DNA of 64,000 nucleotides from an uncultured Tateyamaria sp. (GCF_947488715.1 NZ_CANLAG010000007.1:62001-126000), one strand, 5' to 3'; counted from the first letter of the stretch, positions 1 to 8,933 are shown. Made by a program: numbers and translations. Notes: generated by a model from the sequence alone, not told the origin.

Positions 1-495
1 GACTTGCTGATGCCCATCCAACAAGTTCGGCCTCACGAAAAACTCCGTGTTCTCAGGCAAGTCCGCCACCAATCCAAACTCACCATCCATTGTGATATAG
101 ACTTCTTGATAGGCGTCACTGTCTATCCGTGCCCTGCTGGTGAAGAACTGGGTATCGCCAAATTGACCAACCCTGTTTAATCCCCGCAGAAACGACGACT
201 GTTCACCGACACGAATATCAAGAAATAGCTCCAGGTTGTTGTCTTCCGTTATCCTGTACAGCTCAGTTCCGACCCCACCCTGGACTGCGCCAGCAATGAA
301 ACTTTCCCCAAAGACATGGAAGACGCGTCCATAGGTGGTAAATGCCTCACCACTTGCAGTCGTCAGAACGTCCATCTCACCGGTGTCACTGTTGTATCCG
401 AACACTGCGTTCGGAGCCCCAAAACCCGATGCCGTCACGTACAAACCACCTAGAGGGTCATCGAGTTCGGACGTAACGACGTCTTGTGCTGGCAT
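1..495 (-). CDS. ELWxxDGT-repeat-like secreted protein, N-terminal part (runs off the left edge)
   Basis: The minus strand is open from an ATG at 495 to the window edge, giving 165 codons with no stop. A good Shine-Dalgarno (GGAG) lies about 9 bases upstream. The protein starts MPAQDVVTSELDDPLGG and has no hydrophobic signal peptide. Around residues 70-120 the pattern F-x-A-x6-GTELYRI...LDI...SSFLRGL..VG..GDTQFF resembles one ELWxxDGT repeat, found in large bacterial surface or secreted proteins. The lack of a Sec signal and the type I exporter genes a few kb away make export by a type I system plausible, but the C-terminus that would carry RTX repeats lies outside the window. The family match is from motif memory. 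Confidence 0.6.
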   Translation of the reverse strand, partial: MPAQDVVTSELDDPLGGLYVTASGFGAPNAVFGYNSDTGEMDVLTTASGEAFTTYGRVFHVFGESFIAGAVQGGVGTELYRITEDNNLELFLDIRVGEQSSFLRGLNRVGQFGDTQFFTSRARIDSDAYQEVYITMDGEFGLVADLPENTEFFVRPNLLDGHQQV

Positions 496-980
496 AATGG
501 GTCTCTCCGTACGCAATAAGATGCGTGTTTATTCTCTTCAGTGTCGAAATGTACTGCATTGGGTAGAGTACAAACCGCTGCGTCAACCTCGATCATCATC
601 TATGAGGCGCTCGAATTTATGCGCGTGCAGACGATATTTATGGATCGATGGGTGCGCGTAGATGAATGCCCTGTCCAAGCTGATGCCTCATACTGTTACT
701 TATCGACCCAACTGGAAACGCTCAAGAACAGATAGATGAAAAGTTGTGTGCGAGACCCTTTCCCAAATTGGCAAACCGACGGGCTGTATGTTCGGTAAGT
801 CGCTTGGAATTGCCAATTCTATTGGCACCGCAGTTTATGCTGGGCGCTACACAGTCTTTCGTTTGCGCGCACCCAAGCCTCATACTCTTTGCTGCAATCT
901 GGGCTATTGGCTCAAACCAGATTTTGGGTGGTTCCAATAAACATGCTATCAACAGGCGACACAAAGCAGGGTAGGTGGCT
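496..980. other. Intergenic region with no supported gene
   Basis: About 480 bases between the partial minus-strand gene and the small plus-strand Cys-rich gene. Short open frames exist on both strands, but none has a convincing ribosome site, recognisable motif or codon bias. The region probably holds the promoters of the two divergent genes; I could not place them. Confidence 0.5.
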
Positions 981-1391
981 ATGGCTGGAATGACATGTAA
1001 CACTTGCAAGTTCTTCAAAGCAGACGATGGACCACACGAAAGCGGTGGGGACACTTGGGGAGACTGCATATGTATGCCGCCCGAGAAGATCAAAAGCCGG
1101 AACGCCATTTATCGCCGGAGTATCGGCAGCGCTAAGTGCGGTCAGTGGAAAAGTGGTCATGACGGAGGCAACAGTGTCGTTGTAAACATCGGCGCCAAGG
1201 TTGCCGACAGTTTGGTCACGGGCGGTATTGCCGACGCAGTCAGGAACGTTTGGGCCAGCAAGGGCGTTACAACGCAGATTGAGACCTATGTTGATGATGA
1301 AGGTTCAGTGACTTTAGTTTTTGCGACGGGAAAGTCATTGCCGGAGTTGAAGTCAGGAGAAGAAGAAGAAGGCCCAACGGAAACCTCATAG
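981..1391 (+). CDS. Small Cys-motif hypothetical protein
   Basis: A protein of about 136 residues. The N-terminal third carries four or five cysteines in a CNTCKFF...GDCICMPP...KCGQW pattern, as in small metal-binding proteins common in phage and alphaproteobacterial genomes. The C-terminal part is acidic and ends in a Glu-rich tail. The ATG at 981 is preceded by an AGGTGG-like Shine-Dalgarno; a GTG at 975 is also in frame. The middle segment (VVVNIGAKVADSLVTGGIADAV) is mildly hydrophobic but no clear membrane helix. No function is assigned. It stands alone, followed by a decayed IS fragment. Confidence 0.5.
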   Translation: MAGMTCNTCKFFKADDGPHESGGDTWGDCICMPPEKIKSRNAIYRRSIGSAKCGQWKSGHDGGNSVVVNIGAKVADSLVTGGIADAVRNVWASKGVTTQIETYVDDEGSVTLVFATGKSLPELKSGEEEEGPTETS

Positions 1392-1447
1392 GAGAGCCAT
1401 GAACAACGTCGGCGTTGTAGACAAAGCTGCCGGACATTAAAAAGGGT

Positions 1448-1590
1448 TTAGGGGCAGAACCCACTGACGTAGATGACGGATGCTGCGGTGGCAGAGAGGA
1501 AGATCTTTGGGCATCTGCCGTATCGAGTTACCACAAGAAGGGCTCAAGACGCGCCATCCGCGTGTCGGTCAGCCTGAAAAGATCAGACAT
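1448..1590 (-). pseudogene. Internally deleted IS5-family transposase remnant
   Basis: Reading the minus strand from the ATG at 1590, the first 20 residues (MSDLFRLTDTRMARLEPFL) match the N-terminus of IS5-family transposases common in Rhodobacteraceae, which usually continue as PFFPKSHGKPRVDDRR. Here a stop follows at 1528. Directly afterwards, in a shifted frame, the sequence reads VTRYGRCPKIFLSATAASV before a stop at 1448, like the C-terminal end of the same transposases (VATRYDRCPKVFLSAI). About 200 central codons, including the DDE catalytic core, are therefore missing and the reading frame is shifted. It cannot encode an active transposase. Confidence 0.6.
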
Positions 1591-1630
1591 GTTCACCGCT
1601 TGCTTTTTTGAACCGTGAATCGTGCCCCTA
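1449..1630. mobile_element. MITE-like deleted IS5-type element
   Basis: The transposase remnant is bracketed by an inverted repeat, TAGGGGCA at 1449-1456 and TGCCCCTA at 1623-1630, with weaker matching further inward. This suggests the element kept its ends and lost the middle of its gene. The repeat overlaps the transposase stop codon, which is unusual, so the true ends could lie a few bases away. No clear target-site duplication is visible. Confidence 0.4.
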
Positions 1631-1999
1631 CTTGGGGAACAGTGGAAACTAATCCCAAGACCATCCGGGAACGGTGGTGTTTGTTTTGCAGATGAGTTGT
1701 CGGCGGATGCGGAGCGAACGGTTGGCTCGGGGCTGCCGCCATTTATCGGATTGTCTGACCGGCCAGGCTCTGACTTTTCTGATGAACTCCGCAAACAGTT
1801 TCGTGAAAAATCGTCAGAGAATAACTCAATCCCGGTCATTTTGTCGTTTAAAACACTGTTAAAGAACGAAAAAATTTCGCGCCCATCACAGGGTTCGTGA
1901 CTATTTCCTGAGCTTATACCCAGTATTCGGACCAAGAATTTCCAATACGCCCACGCCCCCGCATTTGATGGACCAGCGGAGAGGCCATGGTCTTGGTTT
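1631..1999. other. Upstream region of the type I secretion locus, no supported gene
   Basis: About 370 bases without a convincing gene. A 92-codon plus-strand frame beginning with GTG at 1622 crosses the inverted repeat and has no ribosome site or recognisable motif. The stretch should contain the promoter of the RTX gene, but I could not identify clear -35 and -10 boxes. Confidence 0.4.
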
Positions 2000-2033
2000 G
2001 ATCTCCGCGTCAACCAAATCTCAAGCGGAGATC
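2000..2033 (+). promoter_or_regulatory. 5' UTR stem sequestering the Shine-Dalgarno of the RTX gene
   Basis: GATCTCCGC at 2000-2008 and GCGGAGATC at 2025-2033 form a perfect 9-bp stem with a 16-base loop. The right arm contains the GGAG ribosome-binding sequence (2027-2030), seven bases before the ATG at 2038. Folding would hide the Shine-Dalgarno, a layout seen in RNA thermometers and autoregulated leaders. Whether it acts this way is inference. Confidence 0.5.
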
Positions 2034-2037
2034 ACCC

Positions 2038-5000
2038 ATGCTTTCCGAATTACTTGCAAGCCTGCGCGCCAGGTTGCTGACGACCTCGTCTCTGGCGCAG
2101 GAAACTGTTCGCGACGGACAGACACTGACCAACGGTTTTTTCCAAAGTACCGTTGTCGACAACACCCCCGCGTTCATTCTCAACAACGACCTGTCCCGGT
2201 TCCTGAACTTTGGCGAGGTTGAGACCAATGGCGCACCGTCCGCTGTCTCGGTCGAGGCCGAGGACGTTCAGGTCTTTAACTTCCGCACGGGCAGCATCGA
2301 GGCCAATGGGGCAGGTGCCACAGGCATCGAAGTGACGGACGGATCCAGCGCCGACATTCGCAACTTTGGCAGCATTGCCGGCGAACTGAATGGTGTTGAA
2401 TTCAGCGGGCCAAACAGCTCGGGCACGCTCGACAACTTCCGCGGTGGTGTCATTTCATCCGACAGCCGTGCGGTCGAGATCGAAGGCGAAGGCATCAGCG
2501 TTCGCAACTTTGGCGACATTGTCGGCACCGACAACCAGCGCAACGGTACTATCTACACCAATGCCACAGCAGAAGATGTCAGCATCTCGAACTTCTCGGG
2601 CGGCACTATCGACGCAGGTGATGGCAATGATGGCGCCGGCATTTCGTTCCAGGTCGGTGACGAAGCGGGCGACGTGGTGTCGAACGCAGTCTTCAACGGC
2701 TTTGGCGCCGCCATTCAAGGACGCGGCCAAGCGGCGTCGAACACCGGCGGTGCGGGCGACGGCATTCGCATCAACAACGGCGCAGAGGGCACGGTGTCTG
2801 ACACGGACATCGTGAACGCGGGCCTCATCTCGTCCGAAAGCAACAACGGCACGGCGGGAGGTATCCGTATCGCTGATGGTGCTGCCGCCGAAGGTCGTAT
2901 CCTGAACACATCCACCGGTGTGATCGAAGGGGTGCGCAATGGTCTCTATATCGGCGATGCCGAGCATGATCTTGATGTTCTGAACTTTGGGACGATCCAA
3001 TCGGACAGCCGTGCGGTGAACATCGATGGGACCGGCGTTGATCTTATCAACGCGGGCGACATTCTGGGGACGGGTGACCAACGCAATGGTACTGTCTACG
3101 CCGATGGTACGGCGGATGATTTCAGCGTGCGCAACCTCGCAAGCGGAACAATCGATGCCGGTGAAGGCAACGAGGGGTCCGGTTTCGGAGCCGAAATCGG
3201 CGGTGCCGCGGATGGTGCCAACACGTTCACGCTCGACAATGACGGGATCATTCAGGGCCGTGGCAATGCGCCAGCGGGCAACAACCCGGCAGGCGACGGC
3301 GTGCGGATCGGCAATGTCGGCAACACGGGCACGACCGACGCCACCATCACCAATTCGGGCGAGATCCTGTCCGAAGGTGCCAACGGCACAGTCGCCGGTG
3401 TGCGTGTCGTCAATGGCGTGAACTTTCAAGGTGAGTTGTCCAACTCCGGCCTGATCGCAGGTGTTCAGAACGGTGTCTACTTCGGCGAGGGTGACCATAC
3501 CGGCGGTGTTTTCGTCAACGAAGAGAACGGCGTTGTGTCTTCGGACAGCCGCGCACTCAACATCGATGGCACGGGCCTGAGCGTTGAAAACGCCGGTTCG
3601 ATCCTTGGTACAGCGGATCAGCGCAACGGGACGGCCTATGCCGATGGCACGGCAGATGACTTTTCGGTCGTCAATAGCGGCTCCATCGACGCGGGCGTTG
3701 GCAACCAGGGCTCCGGATTTGGTGCCGAGATTGGTGGTGCCGCAGATGGGGTAAACAGCTTTACGCTGGATAACTCCGGGACGATCCAAGGTCGTGGAAA
3801 TGCCGCGGCGGGTACACCGCTGGCGGGCGACGGCATACGGATCGGCAACGTGGGCGATGTCGGCGTCACCGATGCTGTCATCAACAACTCCGGTGCCATC
3901 GCGTCCGAAGGGGCCAACGGCACGGTTGCCGGTGTGCGTGTCGTCAACGGCATCGACTTCAAAGGTGAGTTGAGCAACTCCGGGACAATTTCCGGCGTGC
4001 AGAACGGCGTCTACTTTGGCACGGGTGATCACACAGGCGGGTCCTTTGTGAACTCTGGCACTGTGTCGTCCGACAGCCGTGCATTGAACATCGACGGCGA
4101 AGGGCTGGACGTTGTGAACTCCGGTTCGATCCTCGGCACCGGCGATCAGCGCAACGGCACGGTCTATGCCGACGGTACGGCCGACAACTACACCTTTACC
4201 AACACAGGCGTTGTGGATGCAGGTCTTGGCAACAACGGCTCTGCCGTGTCGCTGCAAACCGGCGATGTGGACGGGGATGTCGTATCGGCGGCCATCTTCA
4301 ACGAAGGTCTGCTACAAGGTCGTGGCGACGCGGTCGAAGGAAACACTGTCGGTGACGGTCTGCGTCTCTTCAGCAACCAGGAAGACGCGAACTTTGCCGG
4401 TCTGGTGCAGAACGAAGGCGTCATCGCCGGGTCCGAAGACAGCGACGCCGCAGCGGGTATCCGCATCGATGGTGGTCTGAACCTGCTGGGTGCGATCCTG
4501 AACGAAGGTGAAATCACCGGTACGGTCAACGCCATCGACGCAACCGAAGCGGGCGACGTCACTTTCGTCAACGACGACGACGGCGTGGTGAATGGCAACG
4601 TGCTCTTGGGCGCCGGAGAAGACATTGTTGTCGACCTTGGTCAAATCAACGGTGTTCTCGACGGTGGTGCAGGCGATGACGTTCTGATTGCCGGACAGGG
4701 CGACAACGTGATTGTCGGCGGTCTTGGCAACGACTTCATCGAAGGCGGCGCAGGCATCGACACGGCAGACTTCTCTGACCAGGACGTTGCTGTGACCGTG
4801 AACCTTGGGGCCAACGGAAATGGCACGGCGACCCGCGAAACCGGGTTCACGGTTTCGGTTGAAAACGTCGTGGTCGGTGCGTCGCTGCAACCCACCGAAA
4901 ACATCAATGACGGAGCCGGATTTGTATCAGAAGCCCTTGCCGGGAACCTGTACTACAACATCCACACCTCGGACTTCCCCGGCGGTGAAATCCGGGGCCA

Positions 5001-5745
5001 GTTCGAAGTCGTCAGCGACGAGGGCGATGGGCACGGGCGTGTCATTGAACTGGTGGCGACACTGGACGCAAGCCAGGAACCGGGCCCAACCTCTGACAGC
5101 GAAGCGACGGGGACGGCGACACTGACCATCTCGGTCGATGAAGCCACGGGGCAGGTTGTCTATTCGTCCGAACTGACCGTAACGGGCCTGAACGAAGAAG
5201 ACCTGCAAACCCCGGTGCCGGGTGTCGTGTCGGCCATCCACCTGCACAACGCACCTGCCGGGATCAATGGTCCCATCGCGCAGGACACGCTGGTGGACGC
5301 AGGTGCAACCATTGACGCAGATGCCCCAACGGGTGTGTCCGGTCTGGATGTCATCGACGAAGTGGTCGAGACAGACATCCTCAGCTCGATCGAGAACGTG
5401 ATCGGGTCGGACGATGGTGACATCATCACCGGGTCCAATGCCGACAACACCCTGTCGGGTGAAGACGGTGATGACCTGCTGAACGGTGGTCAGGGCGACG
5501 ACCTGCTGCTGGGCGGCGAAGGCTCTGACATCTTCACCTTCGAAGGGTTGTTCGGCAACGACACTGTGGGCGATTTCGAAGTTGGTGTGGACCGGTTGGA
5601 CTTCTCCGACTTTGGCCCGGACTTCGGCGAACAGCTGGTTGTCGAAAACACCGATGCAGGTGCTCTGCTGACCCTCGGTCAGAACGGATCGGTCCTGCTC
5701 GAAGGTGTCGAGAACTTCAACACCGAAGACGACTTCATCGCCTGA
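2038..5745 (+). CDS. Large RTX/CHRD-domain repeat protein, type I secretion substrate
   Basis: A 1235-residue, very acidic Gly/Asn/Asp-rich protein without a Sec signal peptide. Residues about 140-840 hold four imperfect repeats of about 180 residues built from beta-helix-like strands (SSDSRALNIDG, GSILGTGDQRNGT). Glycine-rich calcium-binding nonapeptides (GGxGxDxx type) occur near residues 862-912 and again near 1120-1176. Between them lie CHRD-type motifs: YYNIHTSDFPGGEIRGQF (about 970-990) and VATLDASQEPG...AIHLHNAPAGINGP (about 1005-1085). C-terminal RTX repeats are the usual type I secretion signal context, and the exporter and adaptor genes follow directly. The likely role is a secreted or surface matrix/adhesion protein. 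There is no sign of a catalytic domain. Confidence 0.85.
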   Translation: MLSELLASLRARLLTTSSLAQETVRDGQTLTNGFFQSTVVDNTPAFILNNDLSRFLNFGEVETNGAPSAVSVEAEDVQVFNFRTGSIEANGAGATGIEVTDGSSADIRNFGSIAGELNGVEFSGPNSSGTLDNFRGGVISSDSRAVEIEGEGISVRNFGDIVGTDNQRNGTIYTNATAEDVSISNFSGGTIDAGDGNDGAGISFQVGDEAGDVVSNAVFNGFGAAIQGRGQAASNTGGAGDGIRINNGAEGTVSDTDIVNAGLISSESNNGTAGGIRIADGAAAEGRILNTSTGVIEGVRNGLYIGDAEHDLDVLNFGTIQSDSRAVNIDGTGVDLINAGDILGTGDQRNGTVYADGTADDFSVRNLASGTIDAGEGNEGSGFGAEIGGAADGANTFTLDNDGIIQGRGNAPAGNNPAGDGVRIGNVGNTGTTDATITNSGEILSEGANGTVAGVRVVNGVNFQGELSNSGLIAGVQNGVYFGEGDHTGGVFVNEENGVVSSDSRALNIDGTGLSVENAGSILGTADQRNGTAYADGTADDFSVVNSGSIDAGVGNQGSGFGAEIGGAADGVNSFTLDNSGTIQGRGNAAAGTPLAGDGIRIGNVGDVGVTDAVINNSGAIASEGANGTVAGVRVVNGIDFKGELSNSGTISGVQNGVYFGTGDHTGGSFVNSGTVSSDSRALNIDGEGLDVVNSGSILGTGDQRNGTVYADGTADNYTFTNTGVVDAGLGNNGSAVSLQTGDVDGDVVSAAIFNEGLLQGRGDAVEGNTVGDGLRLFSNQEDANFAGLVQNEGVIAGSEDSDAAAGIRIDGGLNLLGAILNEGEITGTVNAIDATEAGDVTFVNDDDGVVNGNVLLGAGEDIVVDLGQINGVLDGGAGDDVLIAGQGDNVIVGGLGNDFIEGGAGIDTADFSDQDVAVTVNLGANGNGTATRETGFTVSVENVVVGASLQPTENINDGAGFVSEALAGNLYYNIHTSDFPGGEIRGQFEVVSDEGDGHGRVIELVATLDASQEPGPTSDSEATGTATLTISVDEATGQVVYSSELTVTGLNEEDLQTPVPGVVSAIHLHNAPAGINGPIAQDTLVDAGATIDADAPTGVSGLDVIDEVVETDILSSIENVIGSDDGDIITGSNADNTLSGEDGDDLLNGGQGDDLLLGGEGSDIFTFEGLFGNDTVGDFEVGVDRLDFSDFGPDFGEQLVVENTDAGALLTLGQNGSVLLEGVENFNTEDDFIA
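2452..4540 (+). repeat. Four in-gene tandem repeats of about 540 bp
   Basis: Copies begin with the codons for (S/Q)SDSRA at about 2455, 2998, 3538 and 4069, so the period is 543, 540 and 531 bases. Copies two and three are closest to each other over their whole length (FGAEIGGAADG and SEGANGTVAGVRVVNG occur in both), pointing to recent duplication or gene conversion. Copies one and four are more diverged. Confidence 0.8.
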
Positions 5746-5759
5746 TCACATCAAACCGG

Positions 5760-5781
5760 GATGGCGGCACAGGTCGCCATC
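5760..5781 (+). promoter_or_regulatory. Intercistronic stem-loop between RTX gene and its exporter
   Basis: GATGGCG at 5760-5766 pairs perfectly with CGCCATC at 5775-5781 across an 8-base loop. No T-run follows, so it is not a standard terminator. It may stabilise the upstream mRNA end or partly attenuate, giving more substrate than exporter. Confidence 0.4.
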
Positions 5782-5808
5782 TCTTCACCCTGAAAAGAGA
5801 TCACCCAA

Positions 5809-7557
5809 ATGTTTCAGAAAAAATCCACAGTCAAATCCGCATGGGGCAAGCTGCGCAGCGGCTTTTTCGCCATTGGCTTCTTCAGCATGATCCTGAATGT
5901 GCTGATGTTGGCCGGCCCCCTTTACATGTTGCAGGTCTATGATCGCGTGTTGACTAGCCAGAACATGGACACCCTGATTGCCCTCAGCATCCTGCTGGGT
6001 GGTGTTTTCCTTGTCACCGGTCTTCTTGACCTGATCCGTATGCGTATCCTCAGCCGCCTTGGCGCGCGGTTTGAGCTGGAGATTGGCGCACCGATCCTGC
6101 AGGCTTCGATCCGGCGCCGGGTGCAAGGCAAGTCCAGTGGCGACAACCCCGCCGCGGACGTGAACGGGATGCGCGACTTCATTTCGGGGCCCACTCTGGT
6201 CGCATTTTTCGATGCACCGTGGATCCCGCTTTACCTTGGTGTGCTCTATGTGCTGCACCCTTATCTTGGCGCGCTTGGCCTTGCCGGTGCGCTGTTCCTG
6301 ACACTTATGGCCCTGATCAACAACGCGCGCTCTGCTGACACCATGCAAGACGCCGCCCAAGCGCGTGTCAGGTCCGACGGTTTGTTCACCTCGAGTGAAC
6401 AGAACGCAGAGCTTGTCCACGCGATGGGTATGACTGGTGATCTCGCCCGGCGTTGGACAGCTCTGCAACTCAATGCGCATCATCTGAAATCCCGTGTGTC
6501 TGACCGGCTGGCCAGCTTTTCAGTGATGTCCAAGACAACCCGCATGGCCTTGCAATCGGGCATGTTGGGGTTGGGCGCCGCCCTTGCGGTCAGCGGTCAG
6601 GCCACCGCCGGTGTGATGATTGCCGCAACCATCGTGCTGGCCCGCGCACTTGCGCCCATCGATCAGCTGATCGGTCAATGGCGCACCTTTCTCGCCGCGC
6701 GTGGGTCGTACAAAACCCTGCGCGCCCTCTCTGAGGCCTACCCCGAGCCACCCAAGCGGCTGGCGTTGCCACGCCCGCAGATTTCGTTGAACGCCGCCAT
6801 CGCGCAGGCGGGTCCACCCTTGGCCCAAAACGCGACCATCGGTGGGATCGAATTTGCCCTGTCGGCGGGTGATGTGTTGGCCGTGATCGGTCACAGCGGG
6901 TCCGGCAAGTCGACCTTGGCAAAGATGCTGGCCGGGATCTGGATGCCGCAACGTGGGGCCATTCGCCTCGATGGAACGCCCATGGCCAAGTGGGACCCCG
7001 AAGAACTGGGGCAATTGGTGGGTTACTTGCCGCAGGACGTCCATCTGTTCGATGGGACCATCCGCGAAAACATCGCACGGTTTTCCACGTCGATCGATGA
7101 CAGCAAGGTGCTGGCCGCAGCCGTCGCCGCCGATGTGCATGGTCTGATCAGCAGCTTGCCCGATGGCTATGCCACTGAGATCGGCAACGGCTTCCACCTG
7201 TCAGGCGGTCAACGCCAAAGGATCGCACTGGCCCGCGCGCTCTATGGCGACCCGTTCATTCTGGTGCTGGATGAGCCGAACTCGGACCTGGATGCTCAGG
7301 GCGAGGCGGCACTGCGTAACGCCATTCGTGGTGCCAGCGCGCGCGGGGCCATCACCTTTGTGATGACGCATCGCCCCAGCACTTTGGAAGCCGTCAACAA
7401 GGTCCTGACGCTCAACAAAGGCGCGCAAACCGGCTTTGGCGACAAGCAGGATATCCTGCGACCGCGTCAGCAAGAGACAGCCGTGGCGCAGACCGCCGCC
7501 GCACAATTGGCTGCACGCCGCGCACAAACCACCACTGTGAAAGGAGCCGCACAATGA
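5809..7557 (+). CDS. Type I secretion system permease/ATPase (PrtD/HlyB-like)
   Basis: A 582-residue half-size ABC exporter for the inner membrane. Membrane helices fill residues 15-290 and the ATPase domain follows. Walker A GHSGSGKST is near residue 361, the signature LSGGQRQRIALARA near 464 and Walker B ILVLDEPNSDLD near 484. There is no N-terminal C39-type domain, as expected for the PrtD group that exports RTX proteins with C-terminal signals. The ATG at 5809 follows a GAGATCACCC ribosome site like that of the RTX gene. It overlaps the adaptor gene by four bases (ATGA), so the two are translationally coupled. The natural substrate is the RTX protein encoded just upstream. Confidence 0.92.
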   Translation: MFQKKSTVKSAWGKLRSGFFAIGFFSMILNVLMLAGPLYMLQVYDRVLTSQNMDTLIALSILLGGVFLVTGLLDLIRMRILSRLGARFELEIGAPILQASIRRRVQGKSSGDNPAADVNGMRDFISGPTLVAFFDAPWIPLYLGVLYVLHPYLGALGLAGALFLTLMALINNARSADTMQDAAQARVRSDGLFTSSEQNAELVHAMGMTGDLARRWTALQLNAHHLKSRVSDRLASFSVMSKTTRMALQSGMLGLGAALAVSGQATAGVMIAATIVLARALAPIDQLIGQWRTFLAARGSYKTLRALSEAYPEPPKRLALPRPQISLNAAIAQAGPPLAQNATIGGIEFALSAGDVLAVIGHSGSGKSTLAKMLAGIWMPQRGAIRLDGTPMAKWDPEELGQLVGYLPQDVHLFDGTIRENIARFSTSIDDSKVLAAAVAADVHGLISSLPDGYATEIGNGFHLSGGQRQRIALARALYGDPFILVLDEPNSDLDAQGEAALRNAIRGASARGAITFVMTHRPSTLEAVNKVLTLNKGAQTGFGDKQDILRPRQQETAVAQTAAAQLAARRAQTTTVKGAAQ

Positions 7558-8924
7558 CAACTGCGCTCACCCCCGCCCGCAACACCGGCGTTCTGCGCCT
7601 TGAGGACTATAACCGCGTTCAGCCCAAGGCCTCTGGTGCAGGGATCACCGGTTTTGTGATCTTTGGACTGCTGGCCGTCATCAGCTTCCTTGGCGGTGCC
7701 GCTTACTGGGCAACCGCGTCAAAACTGGATGGCGCCGTTGTGGCCCAAGCGAGTTTTGTGGTCGAAGGCAACCGCAAGACGGTTGAGCATCTGGATGGCG
7801 GCATCGTCAGCAACATTCTTGTCAGCAACGGTGATCTGGTCGAAGCGGGCCAAACCCTGCTGGAACTGGACAGCACTGATCTGGGTGTCGATCTGGACGT
7901 GATTGAAAGCCAGCTGAGCGATTTGTCGGTACGCCGTGCCGGGCTGATGGCCCAATTGCAGGACGCCGATACATTTGATCAAGCATCCGTCGAACAGATG
8001 ATGCGCGTCGAACTGGAACCCGCAACGTGGGCCACTGCGTTTGCCACTCAGAAGCTGCTGTTTGATGCAGTACGCCGGTCACGCGACGCCGAAGAGGCGC
8101 TGACAGAGCAACGCATCGACAATCTTGAGGATCAAATCGGGGGTATTCAATTGCAACGCGCCTCCAATACCCGTCAGCTGGACATCACACGCCAAGAGCT
8201 GGGGGACCTGCAAACTCTGCTCTACAAAGGTCTTGTTGCGGTGGCACGGGTGAATGCGCGCCGGGTCGAGGTCGAACGGCTGATCGGCGTGGAGGCGGCC
8301 CTGTTGACCCAAGAGGCACAGGCGCGAAACCAGATCAGCGAGTTGCGCCTTGCCAGCATCAGTGCACGCACATTGCGGGAAGAGGCGGCCTCGGCTGAAC
8401 TGACGCAGATTGACGCGTCGCTTGCCACGCTCGAGCCGCAGTTTGTCGGGGCCTCGGAGCGGCTGAAGCGTGTCGCGATCACTGCGCCTGCCAGCGGGCG
8501 GGTGGTCGAGATGACGGTCTTCACGGCAGGTGGCGTTGTCCGCCCTGGGACACCCATTCTGGACATCGTGCCGATCGACCAACCGCTGCTGGTCGAGGCG
8601 CGGGTGAATACAGCCGACATCGAGAAGCTATATGTCGGTCAGTCCACACGCGTGCGTCTGTCGGCCTTTGATCAGGGCGATGTGCCAGAGGCCGCAGGCC
8701 GCATCATCGACATCTCTGCCGACAGCCTCGAAGACGAGCGTACCGGTGACTACTACTACACGGCGCGTGTCAAACTGGACGACGTTCAGCCGCAGGACGT
8801 GGCCAGACTGGATCTGGTGCCGGGCATGCCTGCCGACCTGTTCGTGAACACGGGCGAACGCACGGCGCTCAGCTACTTGACCCAACCGCTGAGCGATCGG
8901 TTGGCCCGCACCTTTATCGAGTAG
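7554..8924 (+). CDS. Type I secretion periplasmic adaptor (HlyD/PrtE family)
   Basis: A 456-residue membrane-fusion protein with one N-terminal membrane helix (about residues 30-50), a biotinyl-lipoyl-like half motif (VEGNRKTVEHLDGGIV), a long coiled-coil hairpin (about 110-290) and a beta-barrel C-terminal part (APASGRVV... DIVP). These are standard for the adaptor that links the inner-membrane ABC exporter to an outer-membrane TolC channel. No TolC homologue is in the operon, so a TolC encoded elsewhere must complete the system. The gene is last in the operon and ends at a bidirectional hairpin. Confidence 0.9.
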   Translation: MTTALTPARNTGVLRLEDYNRVQPKASGAGITGFVIFGLLAVISFLGGAAYWATASKLDGAVVAQASFVVEGNRKTVEHLDGGIVSNILVSNGDLVEAGQTLLELDSTDLGVDLDVIESQLSDLSVRRAGLMAQLQDADTFDQASVEQMMRVELEPATWATAFATQKLLFDAVRRSRDAEEALTEQRIDNLEDQIGGIQLQRASNTRQLDITRQELGDLQTLLYKGLVAVARVNARRVEVERLIGVEAALLTQEAQARNQISELRLASISARTLREEAASAELTQIDASLATLEPQFVGASERLKRVAITAPASGRVVEMTVFTAGGVVRPGTPILDIVPIDQPLLVEARVNTADIEKLYVGQSTRVRLSAFDQGDVPEAAGRIIDISADSLEDERTGDYYYTARVKLDDVQPQDVARLDLVPGMPADLFVNTGERTALSYLTQPLSDRLARTFIE

Positions 8925-8933
8925 GAAAAATGC

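Noticed and set aside
1622-1900. A 92-codon plus-strand frame upstream of the RTX gene
   Set aside because: GTG start without a ribosome site, begins inside the IS-like inverted repeat, no recognised motif. Could be a decayed fragment but cannot be supported.
2455-4257. A 600-codon open frame on the minus strand inside the RTX gene
   Set aside because: It mirrors the in-gene repeats, has no ribosome site or domain, and arises from the codon bias of the true gene on the other strand.
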